From positions 24,622 to 52,927 of the forward strand of contig NW_001865063.1 in NCBI RefSeq assembly GCF_000002865.3: DNA of 28,306 bases. Reading direction: 5' to 3'. Shown piece by piece: positions 7,585 through 18,400 of the stretch. The DNA comes from Monosiga brevicollis MX1. Its lineage: Eukaryota > Opisthokonta > Choanoflagellata > Craspedida > Salpingoecidae. The first letter of the stretch is position 1. Each line of letters starts with the position of its first letter. The position numbers and the translations under genes are program-made. The notes beneath the pieces were generated by a model. That model was not told the DNA's origin. It was given only the letters and a program-made list of their open reading frames with translations, and did not search any database.

Positions 7585-9354
7585 TTAATGACCAAGCTGA
7601 TCGTGACGTTCAGGCCGGTGGGTCAGGTTGATAATGATCTCTGCACAGTTCTGGAAAAGGAAAGCAAAGCGGTTGATGTTACCCAGATGTTTGTTGACTT
7701 TTTGAAGCGGTGTCAAAGTTAGAACACCGTTGTTAGCTTCATGTGATTTCAGGTGTTCTTTCTGCAAAAGGTGGACAGGGCAGCTTTCACGCTGGCTGAT
7801 GGCAGCCAGCTGGTAGAACTCATCGATCTGCTCCAGGACGGGAAAGTCGCGAGCCGTGGCGTCGGGATGAAGTGCATTGACGTGTTCACGTCGCAGCACA
7901 AAGCATGGGTCGACAACTCGTTCTTCGATTGTTTGAGAGCCAATAGATTCCAAGGCGGTTTTCGCCTTGCCATACCAATCTTGGTCGTTCCTCACCATCT
8001 CTCTCATCCCCGCAACTTCTTGAGGCTTCACGAGCGATTGTTTGGCAACCACGCCCTCTCCTTTCAGCGTCTGGTAAACAGGTGCAAACTTTGTGAGAAT
8101 GCCTCCAAGAAATTTGGGGCCTGGTGAATCAAAATCTTGCCCATGTTGCTTCAAAGGGAAAGGTCGCTTTGCCAAAGCACACGGTGACAGTGCCTCCTCA
8201 AGTACAAAGCCATCAGAATCAAACCGAACGCCTGTCTGACGGAGCTCCCTCTCAAGGCTTTTTGCCCAGGAACCTTGAGCCCCTGAATGATCCGGGAAAA
8301 AATATGGGGTGTCCACTGTTGAGAATTTCCACTGGCTTCGATCGTAACCAAGCACCATTTGCAGCCAGTTGGCCCAGTTGGATTGAGGCTCTGCCAAACC
8401 TTGCGCTTGAGCTGGTTGAAGCACGCCCGCAAGGTTTCTCACAGCCTCACGAGAAAAAAAATCGGGAAAAAAAGGTATCACAAAGTAGTGCGAAGAAAGC
8501 AGCGAGATCTTCGTGACGCCCCCAAGGGCTGGTGGAAGATCGAGCAGAATGGTGTGAATGTTGTAAGCTGCAGCTGTCATCCAGAGCAAGTGATACAGGA
8601 CACCCAACTGGCGAACAAATCGATGGTCAGTGCTTGCCACTTCGAGCTGTGTGGATGCCAGGGCCATCTTCATGTGGCCAGGCAGAAGGTAAAGCCGTGG
8701 CGTCTGCTCCTCGCTTTTTTCTTCGTCGACGCGCTTGGACTTTTTTCGCGATGGCTCCCCACTGGCTCCGTCCCGGCTGCCAACAACACCGTCTTTGCAA
8801 AGCTTCAAGCGCGTGAGCGTGGCTGGCTCAAGAGCTGCTCGCTTTTTGTCGTCCAAGACGTTTTTGATGGCATCGTACACGTTCCAGTTGCTGACGCGAT
8901 CGTAGTGGACATCATAAAATTTCTCGTAGTCCTCGGTCCCAAACTCCTTCAAAACGGTGCGACGCAATGCAAGTGCCGTCAGAGAGCACTGGGGATCCAA
9001 GTCGACGATGAGCACGCCAGGCACGTCCTCTGGCTTCCACAATGGCGCGTAAGGCTTGTGGCCAAGTGCGTCTGCGCCATGTTGAGCGTGGTGTTTCGCA
9101 AGCTCACAGCCAAGCGCAAATGTCGTGGTCGTCTTGCCCACACCGCCCTTAAAGTTGTACATGGAGATCATGTTGAAGGTGTTGAAATTCTGATAAAATC
9201 GCTTGCTCGATGTCTCAGAACTTGTGTCCAGCTCAATGAACTGAGGTTTGCCTGTTTTTTCTTCGACGCCAAGCTTCTTCCACTTGACTTTTTCATAAGT
9301 GGCAGCCTCTGTCGTGTTGTCCGCCACGGCTCCCTGGGCAGACGCTGACGCCAT
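7585..9354 (-). CDS. ParA/Soj-type P-loop ATPase (SIMIBI class), bacterial-type, intronless
   Basis: One uninterrupted 589-codon frame starts with ATG at 9354 (MASASAQG). The deviant Walker A FKGGVGKTTTT (68-78) carries the signature lysine at 69. A Walker A' segment IVDLDPQCSLT (116-126) and a Walker B segment ILLDLPPALGG (269-279) follow. A segment SSHYFVIPFFPDFFS (287-301) matches the loop after Walker B in large bacterial ParA-family proteins. These ATPases dimerise on ATP, usually bind DNA or membranes and position plasmids, chromosomes or protein clusters. Unusual here: an insert of about 90 residues between A' and B with a basic run RKKSKR (203-208), a possible nuclear signal, and a 290-residue C-terminal extension. 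Eukaryotic MinD/NUBP/GET3 homologues look different, so transfer from bacteria is the best reading. All catalytic motifs are intact. The role in the cell is unknown. Confidence 0.88.
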   Translation of the reverse strand: MASASAQGAVADNTTEAATYEKVKWKKLGVEEKTGKPQFIELDTSSETSSKRFYQNFNTFNMISMYNFKGGVGKTTTTFALGCELAKHHAQHGADALGHKPYAPLWKPEDVPGVLIVDLDPQCSLTALALRRTVLKEFGTEDYEKFYDVHYDRVSNWNVYDAIKNVLDDKKRAALEPATLTRLKLCKDGVVGSRDGASGEPSRKKSKRVDEEKSEEQTPRLYLLPGHMKMALASTQLEVASTDHRFVRQLGVLYHLLWMTAAAYNIHTILLDLPPALGGVTKISLLSSHYFVIPFFPDFFSREAVRNLAGVLQPAQAQGLAEPQSNWANWLQMVLGYDRSQWKFSTVDTPYFFPDHSGAQGSWAKSLERELRQTGVRFDSDGFVLEEALSPCALAKRPFPLKQHGQDFDSPGPKFLGGILTKFAPVYQTLKGEGVVAKQSLVKPQEVAGMREMVRNDQDWYGKAKTALESIGSQTIEERVVDPCFVLRREHVNALHPDATARDFPVLEQIDEFYQLAAISQRESCPVHLLQKEHLKSHEANNGVLTLTPLQKVNKHLGNINRFAFLFQNCAEIIINLTHRPERHDQLGH

Positions 9355-9817
9355 CTCGACAGTTCTCAGTCAACACCACGCCCTCCAAGTCAAGCTCGAA
9401 CCGGCCAGGAAAAAAAATGCCAGTGAAACGTTTGAACACGTGTAAATGGTTCACCTGACCGATCGATCTCGAACCAAACATCGAGTCCGAATCACTCACT
9501 GATCGAACGAATCAATAACGTACACATGAGTCCCAGTTGATGAAGAATTCGGACTCGCAGTCACATGGCAGAAACCACCAACCACCACTGGTTCACATCA
9601 TTGGTTTGGTTTGGTTTTGAATGATTGTCAGCATTTTGCTGCTGGTGGAGATGCGAGATGCTTTTGACAGCTGACTCTTGGATGAATTGAGCCTCTGCCA
9701 CTTCTTCCTTCAAAGCAAGCAAGTTGACGAGCCTGCTCCTGATGGATGAGGAAAGGGGGGGACAAGACTTCTTCCTTCCCTTCACGCCCCACGCCTCCCC
9801 CCCCCCCAGCCGGCTAA
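9355..9817. other. Intergenic region between the ParA-like gene and the L-domain gene
   Basis: This holds the promoter of the minus-strand ParA-like gene, with a T-rich run on its coding strand at about 9420-9411, and the 3' region of the minus-strand L-domain gene. A short (GGTTT)n run lies at about 9603-9618 and a C homopolymer at about 9797-9807. No further gene is seen. Confidence 0.6.
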
Positions 9818-12451
9818 TCACACACAGGAAGAACAATCCGAGGTAACAAAGGCTTGGCAAGAATTGGATGGATCACCAAGGGCTCCAAACCGAATTTGAG
9901 TGGCATTGATGTCCTCAATCGGGTTGTTGCAAAAGTTGACATAAGTGCCAACGGATGTGAGTTGCGTAAAGCCGTGCACGCTCTGCAACGCGTTGTTGTC
10001 CTATTGCAGACACAAACGAACCAAAAATGGTGAGGCTAGGCACAGAGCTTCACATGGACGTGCGCCCACAATCTCACTCTGATGGAGAGAAAGCTGCCGA
10101 TTGATGTGAGGTTGGCAAATCCATCGATGGTCACCAGTGCAATATTGGCCTAGTGCCCAGCACATCACTTGTAGAATGAGATCAAAAGCAGAACGCTCAC
10201 GGGGAGTAGGAACCAAGCACCAACAAACCCGCATGGTAATTGACCCGCCCACGCTTTGCAAAGCGCCAAAGCCATCAAAGTCCGTGAGATTGATGTTTCT
10301 CTATTGCATAAAATTGATAAAGAATGAGTGGCACGCCCATGGAACTTGACACGCAAGATCGAATCGTTGGTGCGCACCATCATTGTCAGATCCCTGCCCA
10401 CAATCGTAAGCGCATCCAGTCCGTCAAGGCTTGTCAATGCAAAATTAGTCTGTTCCAGCGACAATATACTCAAGCATGAGCAAACGGATGTTATATGTGG
10501 CCCTGACGAGCAATTGACGAACGTTGATGCTAAGGTCGAACGTCACGGCTTCCAGACGTCGCAACCCCCGCACTTGTTGCAGAGCACGGTTATTCTGTTT
10601 TTGTTTGTTGAAAAAGACAAGACCACAAAATTCAGGTGAGAACATGCCAAGCTTGATGGCTCAAGTGCGCGTGTCAAAGAGTCAAGACTGACCAGAATCA
10701 AGCCTGGCATGCTCTCACCTGAATCCTGAGATGCTGGTGGACGGAGCGCAGGGCAGCTAGGCCATCCAGATTGGTGAGGGCATGATTTGCCTGTACACAG
10801 TGTTGGCACTGTGAGAATGCGGGCGCAGGGTGTTGTAAGCAGCACTGGATTTGACAAAAAATATGCGGGGGCACTTGCAGAGATAAACGCAAAGCCCACG
10901 GTGGTGAGACGGTTGAGGCCGTCGACAGAAGAAAGATTTTGATTGTTCTAAGCATGCAACAGGCAGTCGTAATGAATGAAGATGCAAAGTGATATCAGGG
11001 CTGAATTGCGGCTCAACTTGCAATGTGTACCTGAATGTATAAGGCATTGCCAACGGCAGAAAGCGCCCCGAGGCCAGCAAGACTTGTGAGCATCGGGAGC
11101 CCCTGGTAGCGGTTGGAAATGAGACGAGCACCGTGCCTCGATGCAGGGAGATGATCAACGCGTCATGGAGAGCGGAGGTCGCACCTGAATGGTGACGGAG
11201 TTGACGACCAGGGTTAGGCCATGCAACCCATCAATGTGGGAGAGAGCAGCATTGTTCTGTTTTCGCAACCAAGCGGGGTGTGAGATAACGCAGTCATAAG
11301 AGGAGGCGAGGCGTGTTTGACATGGGCAGGGTACGGACACGAATGTAGAGCGATTGGAGTGAATCCGATGTCAGATTCCTCAAACCATCCAAATTGGCCA
11401 GGACGGGATTCGACTAACATGTAAAGACCACACGGGGTGAAGGGGTGAATGACTTTGCCATGAGGAGAAGAAAGGGGGTTTCGCCTCTTCAAGAGCCCCA
11501 GGGGTGGAAAGAAGTCGGTCAAGTGACCAACCTCGATGCTCATAGCTTGACCCAGCACGTTGAGGCGGCTTAGACCTTCAAGATTGGTCAAGGCGGCGTT
11601 ATCCTAACAGAGGGCCCGATCATGCACCACGATCAGAAGAGACGCAGGCCCTGATGGAAAAAGTGAAAAATAAATAATCGGCGCACCTCTAATTTGAGGC
11701 TGCCACCGATGGATTGAAGACCACCGAGGCCATCAATGTTGGCGAGCAGCGGGTTGGACTGGTGTGGCGACAAGGACTGTGAATGCTAACCATGCCCGGC
11801 GGGTGCGGGCTTTTATTCAAGCTGAGACACTCACGACAATATGGACGTTTCCAGCAATGGTAGTCAGAGCTCGCAAGCCATCAAGATTGGCCAGGGCAGG
11901 ATTAGCCTGTACGGGACCACAGCAAATACCAGAAGCAATGGGGTGAATCACACCGCGACGCTGACAAAAGTCTCAAGGTGCGCAGGGCCCGGAGGTTTCG
12001 GGACCTGGATGGTGAGATCCCCATTGAGGGTGACAAGGCGACCCAGGAATTGGTAGAGGCGGGGAGCGGTCAGTTCGGGACAACTTGTCAGGTTGACATG
12101 GCCATTCAGGTGCTGGGTACCATGGGGGAGGACAAAGCTGCAGGAGACGTTGCCGCTAAAGTCGACGACGAGCTGATCTTGTAACGTGTTGAGGCGCTGC
12201 TGGAGCGAGGCCAGAGCTTGGCGCTGACTGCGGAGCGTTGATACGATTGGAAGGTCGTTGATAAAAACGGCAGATCCTTCCGAGCTGTTTAAATGCAGAT
12301 TGCCATGAACATCTGTAGCAATGCCACCGCTGCCAGCCGGCTCGCACCCGGTCAATGAGATCAAGCTCTGCAGCGACAAACAGAGGCAGAGCCAAGAGCC
12401 AAGCGCCCATTGGCCACTTTTCCGCTCGAATACCGTCAGCATACGTGCCAT
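9818..12451 (-). CDS. Secreted receptor-L-domain-like leucine-rich repeat protein, one repeat per exon
   Basis: Exons (minus): 12451-12005, 11906-11835, 11758-11687, 11603-11532, 11413-11339, 11256-11185, 11102-11031, 10947-10879, 10790-10719, 10594-10523, 10449-10378, 10300-10229, 10149-10078, 10000-9818; 497 aa, all introns phase 0. Residues 12-38 are a probable signal peptide (WLCLCLSLQSLISL) and 73-95 a short coiled coil with SQRQALASLQQRL. The end of exon 1 and exons 2-14 each carry one coil of the pattern N-x-A-L-x-x-L-D-G-L-x-x-L-x-x-V-G-x-x-L-x-I. Most exons are 72 nt (24 aa), one is 75 and one 69. The last exon adds a C-terminal cap with four or more cysteines (NFCNN, NSCQ, SDCSSCV). 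This unit is typical of receptor L domains and related beta-helical LRRs. No membrane anchor follows, so it is probably extracellular, perhaps in ligand or carbohydrate recognition. The intron after exon 8 appears to be GC-AG. Confidence 0.88.
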
Positions 12452-12865
12452 GGTCGCCCAGGTTGTGTTGTTATTGTTTTTTTTTTTTGGTCGAATGACA
12501 CGGTCATTCGCTTCTGTTCACGGCCGCTGATGCCTGCTACGACCTGGCCCGTCGCCGCCGTCACCGCCGCCGCCGTCGTCGTCGTCGTCGGCGCCTTTTT
12601 TTGCTCAAATACGACAACAGTTGTTCTCAACGATAAATAAGAACAGGCTGTCTGTGTCATCAGTCTCCTGTTACATGTGTGCATTTTCCCAGAGTCACTT
12701 GCTCTTGCGCCCTCTTTGCCTCGCAAGCAAGCAACATTATCGTCACACTTCTCTCATTTTGCCTTGGGTTTTACCTTACCCAACGTTCAGCCTTGCATGC
12801 GTACCTCTGCGCGCCTCTTTTTCTCACATTTTTCTCTTCTCTGCACACACACACACACACACACA

Positions 12866-12904
<39 letters not shown>

Positions 12905-12910
12905 GACGCG
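12452..12910. promoter_or_regulatory. Bidirectional promoter region with trinucleotide and (CA)(CT)(CA) repeats
   Basis: These 459 bases separate two divergent start codons. They hold a T run at about 12478-12488, a GCC/GTC trinucleotide repeat at about 12553-12590 and a symmetric (CA)n(CT)n(CA)n block at 12844-12903 that ends only seven bases before the plus-strand ATG. No TATA box can be assigned with confidence. Confidence 0.6.
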
Positions 12911-14768
12911 ATGAGCTCGACAGCGCCGCCGCCGGCGTACGGCAGTGATGTTCCTGGTTACCAGAGCGGTGATCCGCCCCTTGAGGATATTATTGGCCCC
13001 GGCGAGGTTGGTGATTCTCGCTTCTCTTGAGGCGGGTGGACTCTTTTGCTTGGCTTGGCCGTTTTGAAATGCACGCTCACGTCCTGCTTCTCTCTTTCTC
13101 TCTCTCTTCCGCCCTCCCGCCCTCTCTCACTACGACATTCTGGTCGATGGATCGGATGCGTGGGATGCATGAAACACCTCGGACATGGGGCCGGATAGAT
13201 TCCTTTGATGGTGACGCGGCCTTCGGATCCCCAGGCTGTGGGCAAATTTACTTGGTGGCGCTTCATGGGTCCCATGGTGGCCATTCCCTGCTTCTGGATT
13301 CATGCCCGTACGCACGCTTGTCATTGGCTTCCGCATCACTCGACTCGACCTGTTGAATGCAAGGCCTCACAATGGTGTGCGCGCCACCCGGCCCTTTTTT
13401 CCACTGATAGTCATCATGTGCCCCTGTGCTTTGAACGTACGCTGGGCTGCCGTTCGTAAGTGCGCGGCTGGCCCTAAAAACAGCACATGTGGACGAACCC
13501 TACCTGACAACGCCCCTTTTGTCGTTTGCTTCCTGATGCGCAGGCTCGGCTGAAAAGTCCATTCTTGTCCTGACCGATCGGGCCGTCTGTACGTTACACC
13601 CGCGATGCTTAAAGACGCGTCACATCGCGGCGCGTCGTCACGAGTGTTGTGCTGCCGACCCGCATCTGATGTCAGCCACTCGTAACATGGTGTACCTTGG
13701 CAGATGGCTGGAGCGGCGATACCCAGACATGCTGCTGCTGTCCCGGTGCCTGCACCACCGGCGCCCGCGTAAGAGCGGCCTAAATGCCGGACCCCTTATT
13801 TGTCCTCTTTTTCCTCCAATCCATGACCATTTTGGTCTTGGTCTGCCGTCTTGTCGCGCCTGCCTCACGATGTCTCACAATGACGATGGCGGACATAGAC
13901 GACTTCGGTGCCTCTGGAGCGCATCACCAACGTCAACCTGCGCCGCCCTGGTCAAGGCTGTGTCAACTCGTGCATCTCCGACATCGGTACGCAGATCCGT
14001 GCCCCACTCACGTACCTTGGCTTTGTCTGGAAACCAACACGCGCCTTCTTGTTTTTTGATGTTTGGCTGCCGGTGGCTTTAGAATGCCTGGAGATTGAGA
14101 CGGCTGGTGCAGCTGGACCACGTGCTGAGTTGATGCTCGTCGGCGCAACCGACTCGGAAGAGTTTAAGCGCCGCGTGCTCGAGGCCCGCCAATCTGACCG
14201 TGTCGCTCCTGGTGGCAGCGCCTCGGCCGTGACAACGGTTCAGCCCATGGCCACGAGCGCCAGCCCTCAAATGCGCCTCAAGGTCCGCCTCAACAGCAAC
14301 CCCAGCAAGGTCAAAATTGTCCTGGTTCATGGTCAGTCCCGGTTTTCCTCTTTTTTTTTTTTTTTTCTTTGCTTGCTTCCCCCTCCCCCCGCTTTTTTTT
14401 TTCCCATATTCACGTCCTTAGCTTCCCTTGAGTATTTCCCCGGAGCTTTGAGATGTCAAGTGTGTCGACTGGCCCGCCCAGACTCACCCAATCACCACGT
14501 CAACTTCCATCACAGGCTCAACAGAGGGCATGCACAAGGCCATTGCCGACAAGTTTGATCTCCCTGCCGAGACAAAGATGCGCATTTTCCTCACCGAGGA
14601 CGGTATCGAGGTTTGTAACCCGCCAAGCTCTGCGCCTTTCGTTTTGGACCGTCCCCGTGGAGTGACCTCAACACCAACTTGTCTGCGTAGGTGGATGGCA
14701 TCGACGAGCTGTCCGCCGACGACAACATCACCGTCTGCCTCGGCGCTGAGCAATTTACCCAGCAGTAA
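12911..14768 (+). CDS. Membrane-associated bPH_2-like protein with C-terminal ubiquitin-like domain (middle exons unresolved)
   Basis: Supported exons: 12911-13006 (Pro/Gly-rich start), 13235-13307 and 13411-13455 (hydrophobic, FWIH...LIMCPCALNVRW), 13544 to about 13770 (begins SAEKSILVLTDRAV; 3' limit uncertain), 13899-13986 (VPLERITNVNLRRPG), 14083-14331 (LEIETAGAAG, then MLVGATDSEEFKRRVLEAR), 14516-14610 and 14691-14768. Phases agree except across about 13590-13898, where an exon is probably missed or mis-cut. The order LTDRAV, PLERI, ETAG and xEFxxxVL matches bacterial-type PH domains (bPH_2) placed after a membrane segment. The last 80 residues (MRLKVRLNSNPSKVK..., KFDLPAETKMRIFLTEDGIE, LSADDNITVCLG) look like a ubiquitin/doublecortin-like fold. 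A lipid- or partner-binding scaffold at a membrane is a guess. Family confidence is moderate and full-length structure confidence is low. Confidence 0.65.
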
Positions 14769-15078
14769 AAAATGAGCCTCCACTGTTGACTGCCCCTTGT
14801 CTTGCATTCTTTCTTCCTTGGCTCCTCTTTGGTTTCTTCTTTCTTCTTTTCGTTTGCTCCTTTTATCCCCGAGAGTCTGCGCATGCGTTCCACGCATACA
14901 AATTAAGATTGAGCGCCTCACACCCTGTTCAAACGCAGCCCAATGCTCCCACCATCCCGACCTTGACCTCCCCTCCTCTTGCCATGTTTGCTTTGTTGAT
15001 GTTTTCCTTTCAACTCTCTCTCAAAACTCTCTCTCGCAAAACTCTCTCTCTCAAACTCTCTCTCAAACTCACTCTGTC

Positions 15079-15133
<55 letters not shown>

Positions 15134-15445
15134 GCCTCTCTCTGTCTCTCTCTGTCTCTCTCTGTCTCTCTCTGTCTCTCTCTGCCTCTCTCGTCTCTCT
15201 CTGTCTCTCTCTGTCTCTCTCTCTCTCTCTCTCTCAAACTCTCTCTCTCAAACTCTCAAACTCTCTCTCTCAAACTCTCTCTCTCTCTCTCTCAAACTCT
15301 CTCTCTCTCTCTCTCAAACTCTCTCTCTCTCTCTCTGTCGTCTTCCCAGTGATTTGCGCGTGGCAGCCCCCTACGCGGTGCTTTGCGGTGTGAGCGACAG
15401 GGGCGGATCGTTGGGCGTGATTGCATTTGTATTTGGCAGGTCAAG
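14769..15445. repeat. Long (CT)n low-complexity tract upstream of the beta-helix gene
   Basis: From about 15018 to 15338 the plus strand is almost pure pyrimidine: CTCTCT runs interrupted by periodic G (CTCTCTGTCT) and by CAAACT spacers. The region between the previous stop and the next ATG contains no other gene. Frames through it code only Ser-Leu or Arg-Glu. The tract ends about 108 bases before the ATG at 15446 and probably forms part of the promoter or 5' leader. Confidence 0.9.
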
Positions 15446-18400
15446 ATGCTCCGCAGCATGCTGGCTGCTTGCCTGGTCTTGAGCCTGGCGTGCGCCAGTG
15501 CTCTGGTACGTGGGGGATGGCACCGCGTTTCGCCCCTCGCTCTTTGGGCTGATTGCACCTTGGCGGGTTGCTGTCCGTAGGCCGATCCGATGCAGCTCTT
15601 TATCGATCCTGCCAAGGGCAGCGACAGCAATGATGGATCGGCTGGTGCACCCTTTGCCACGCCGTATCGTGCGCAGGCAGCGATCCGGGCAGCACTTCCA
15701 AACCTCCCTGACGGTAGGCATCGTGTACACTGACTGGCTTGCTGGGCCCGATCGTGCAGCCCACGCCGCCTTCTGATGCATCCCGCTTCCACGTGGAGTA
15801 GGTGGTGTGGTTGTGACCTGTGCCGATGGCGTTTACGATCTCAGCGCCGCCCCCCTCTCGTTCAACGCCTCGGATCTGACGACCAGTGACAAACCGATTA
15901 TTTTTCAGGCCGCACCCGGGGCGCAGCCCATCTTCAGGTACGCCCCGTCTCTGGCACAAGTCCCCGCGTGTCCCGGGCTTCGTTCGCTGCTGGCTCTCTG
16001 CACTCAATCTAGAAATCATCGCACTGCCCTTGAATCTTTCCAGCGCTGGGAAACAGCTGAACCCAGCCGCCGCCAAGACCGGCGACAGCGGCGTGGTCAT
16101 GTTTGACCTGGCCGCACAAAACATCTCCGATTATGGCACCATCCCGTGCGGCTCCTCCCTCGGCTCGTGCCCAACCGCCAGCGTCGGCGGCTCTGGTGCG
16201 TTATAAATGCGCGCATGTCGGTCGGCTACCCGTCTTGACCGCCTCATAAATTGACACGCTGGGGACCTGTCGATCCGTGCTTCCGTGCAGGGCGAATCGG
16301 CTTGACGGTGGGAGACTCTAGTCTGCATCTTGCCCGCTACCCCAACATCAATGCCTCCACCGGCTACTGGCAGTTTGAACAAATCACTCAGGTGACGCTG
16401 CATCGGCTTGGCCGTTTATTCACTCGACTGTTTGGGCCAACCGGAGCGCCGCGCTTCACTACCAGTCACTCAGTCTCCACCGCTGCCCACTTTAGGTCAA
16501 CGATCCCCTCAGCATCACCGTCAACACGGATCGCATTCACCAGTGGGCCAGCGAAGTGGACCATCTCTTTCTTCATGGCTACTGGAAATTTGATTGGGCA
16601 GACAACGTTGTCAAAGTGGAGAGCCTGAGCGCACCGGGCACCAACACCATGAACATCAGCTCCAATACCCCACCCGTGTACAACTTTGAGCCCAAGGCCC
16701 GTTGGTTTGCGTTTAATCTCTTGGCTGAACTCGATGCGCCCGGTGAATTCTGGGTCAACCACACGTCAGGCCTCCTCTACTTTATCCCCATCACGCCGTG
16801 GACCGGCCAAGAACGCGTCCTTGTTGCTGTTGGCAGCAACGTCCTCTTGGTTGGTATCCGCGCTTCTTCTCTTCTCTTTTCTTCTTCGGCTGCTTTGAGG
16901 CATTTTGCAACAGCTTGTCTTGCAGCTCGGGCTTGTAAATGGGCCCTTTTTGAGGTTTGGCTGCTCAGCATGTGCCCTACCTCCTGTGCCGCAGATCTCC
17001 GACACTGCCAACATTCATTTTGCCGGCATCAACTTTCAAGCTTCGCGGCAAAACGCAGTCGACGTGCGCAACAGCGCCAACGTTACCATTGCACACGGCA
17101 CCGTCCGCAACGCTGGCGGCAACGGCATTGCCCTTTCCGAGGTGGTATCTTCCAGTGCGCTCAACATGACCGTCACTCACGCTGGTTGCAAGGGCATCAC
17201 CATCTCAAGTGGCAATACAGCGCAATTGATATCGGGAGGTCAGTTTGATGGGTATGGCTCGAGGCTCATTTGGGCTGAAGCGTCTGGCTTTTCTCACGCA
17301 CATCCTGCTCGTCAGACTCGAGCATCGTCAACAACACCATCACGCTCACGTCGCAGTACACTCGCACGTACAACCCGGGGATCGGCTTTAGCGGCGTTGG
17401 CAACTATATTGCTTACAACAACATTACCGACCTGCCGCATGCCGCCATCCTGGGCAGTTGCAATGACTGTCTATTTGAGCACAACTACATTGCGCGCGCG
17501 GGCTTTGAGGTGGACGATTCAGGTTGGCAGCGCTATACCATGCTCCCGCGTTGAGTTTGTGCTGCATGTGACTCAGCATGCATCGTTCTTGTCTGTTGCT
17601 GCAATGCGTCATAGGGGCCTTTTACACGGGCCGACAGTGGACCGCGCGAGGCAACACGGTCCGCTTCAATCGCTTCGAAAGCATTCGCACGCGCGTGCCC
17701 GTCTACTTGGGCTCGCCTTCAGTCCAAGGCGTTTACCTGGATGACCAGGTACGACACCCCTGCTACCCCAACACTCGTAGACCAAACAGTCTTACGCGCC
17801 GATGAATCTGGTTCTGTAGATGAGCGGCTATGAGGTGTACAACAACTCGTTTTATGACTGCCAGGTCAGTTACGCACTGAAAGCCCCATGCCCAGTGCCT
17901 ATATCCCCAAGACCCCATTTGGACAATTTTCTCACCTCTGGCTGGCTATTTCCTGTGGTCGGGCCCGTTCTCAGCTGGGCGTGCTGGTTGGCGGAGGTCG
18001 ACGTAATCACGTGTACATGAACACGTTTGAAAAATGTGACACGGCCATCCACCTCGATGACCGCGGTCTGACCTGGCAGCCAGAAATGTGCGTGCCCAAT
18101 GGCACGCTGTACGAAGGGCTGATGGCCGTCCACTACCGCGAGCCCCCCTACGTTCAAGCCTACCCGGAGATTGCCAGCATTCTTGATCTGGTCCGTTCTC
18201 GGTCTCTAACTGTTTCTGATGAGCTTGGTTCATGTGATTGGCTGGCTCACGACAGGGACCCTCATGGTTTTTGATGACTGAATGGTGCCCGCCTATTTTT
18301 GCAGCTTCCCTGTCATCCCACTCTGAATGAGATGTGGGGCAACACCGCCTGCTCGTGTGGTCAGCTGTATGACTTTGACCCCACACAATACAGCCAATGG

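Noticed and set aside
8359-9348. A 329-codon plus-strand frame
   Set aside because: It is antisense to the ParA-like gene, which has all catalytic motifs; no domain is recognised in the shadow frame.
14786-15393. Ser-Leu-rich frames of about 190 codons
   Set aside because: They are a translation of the CT tract.
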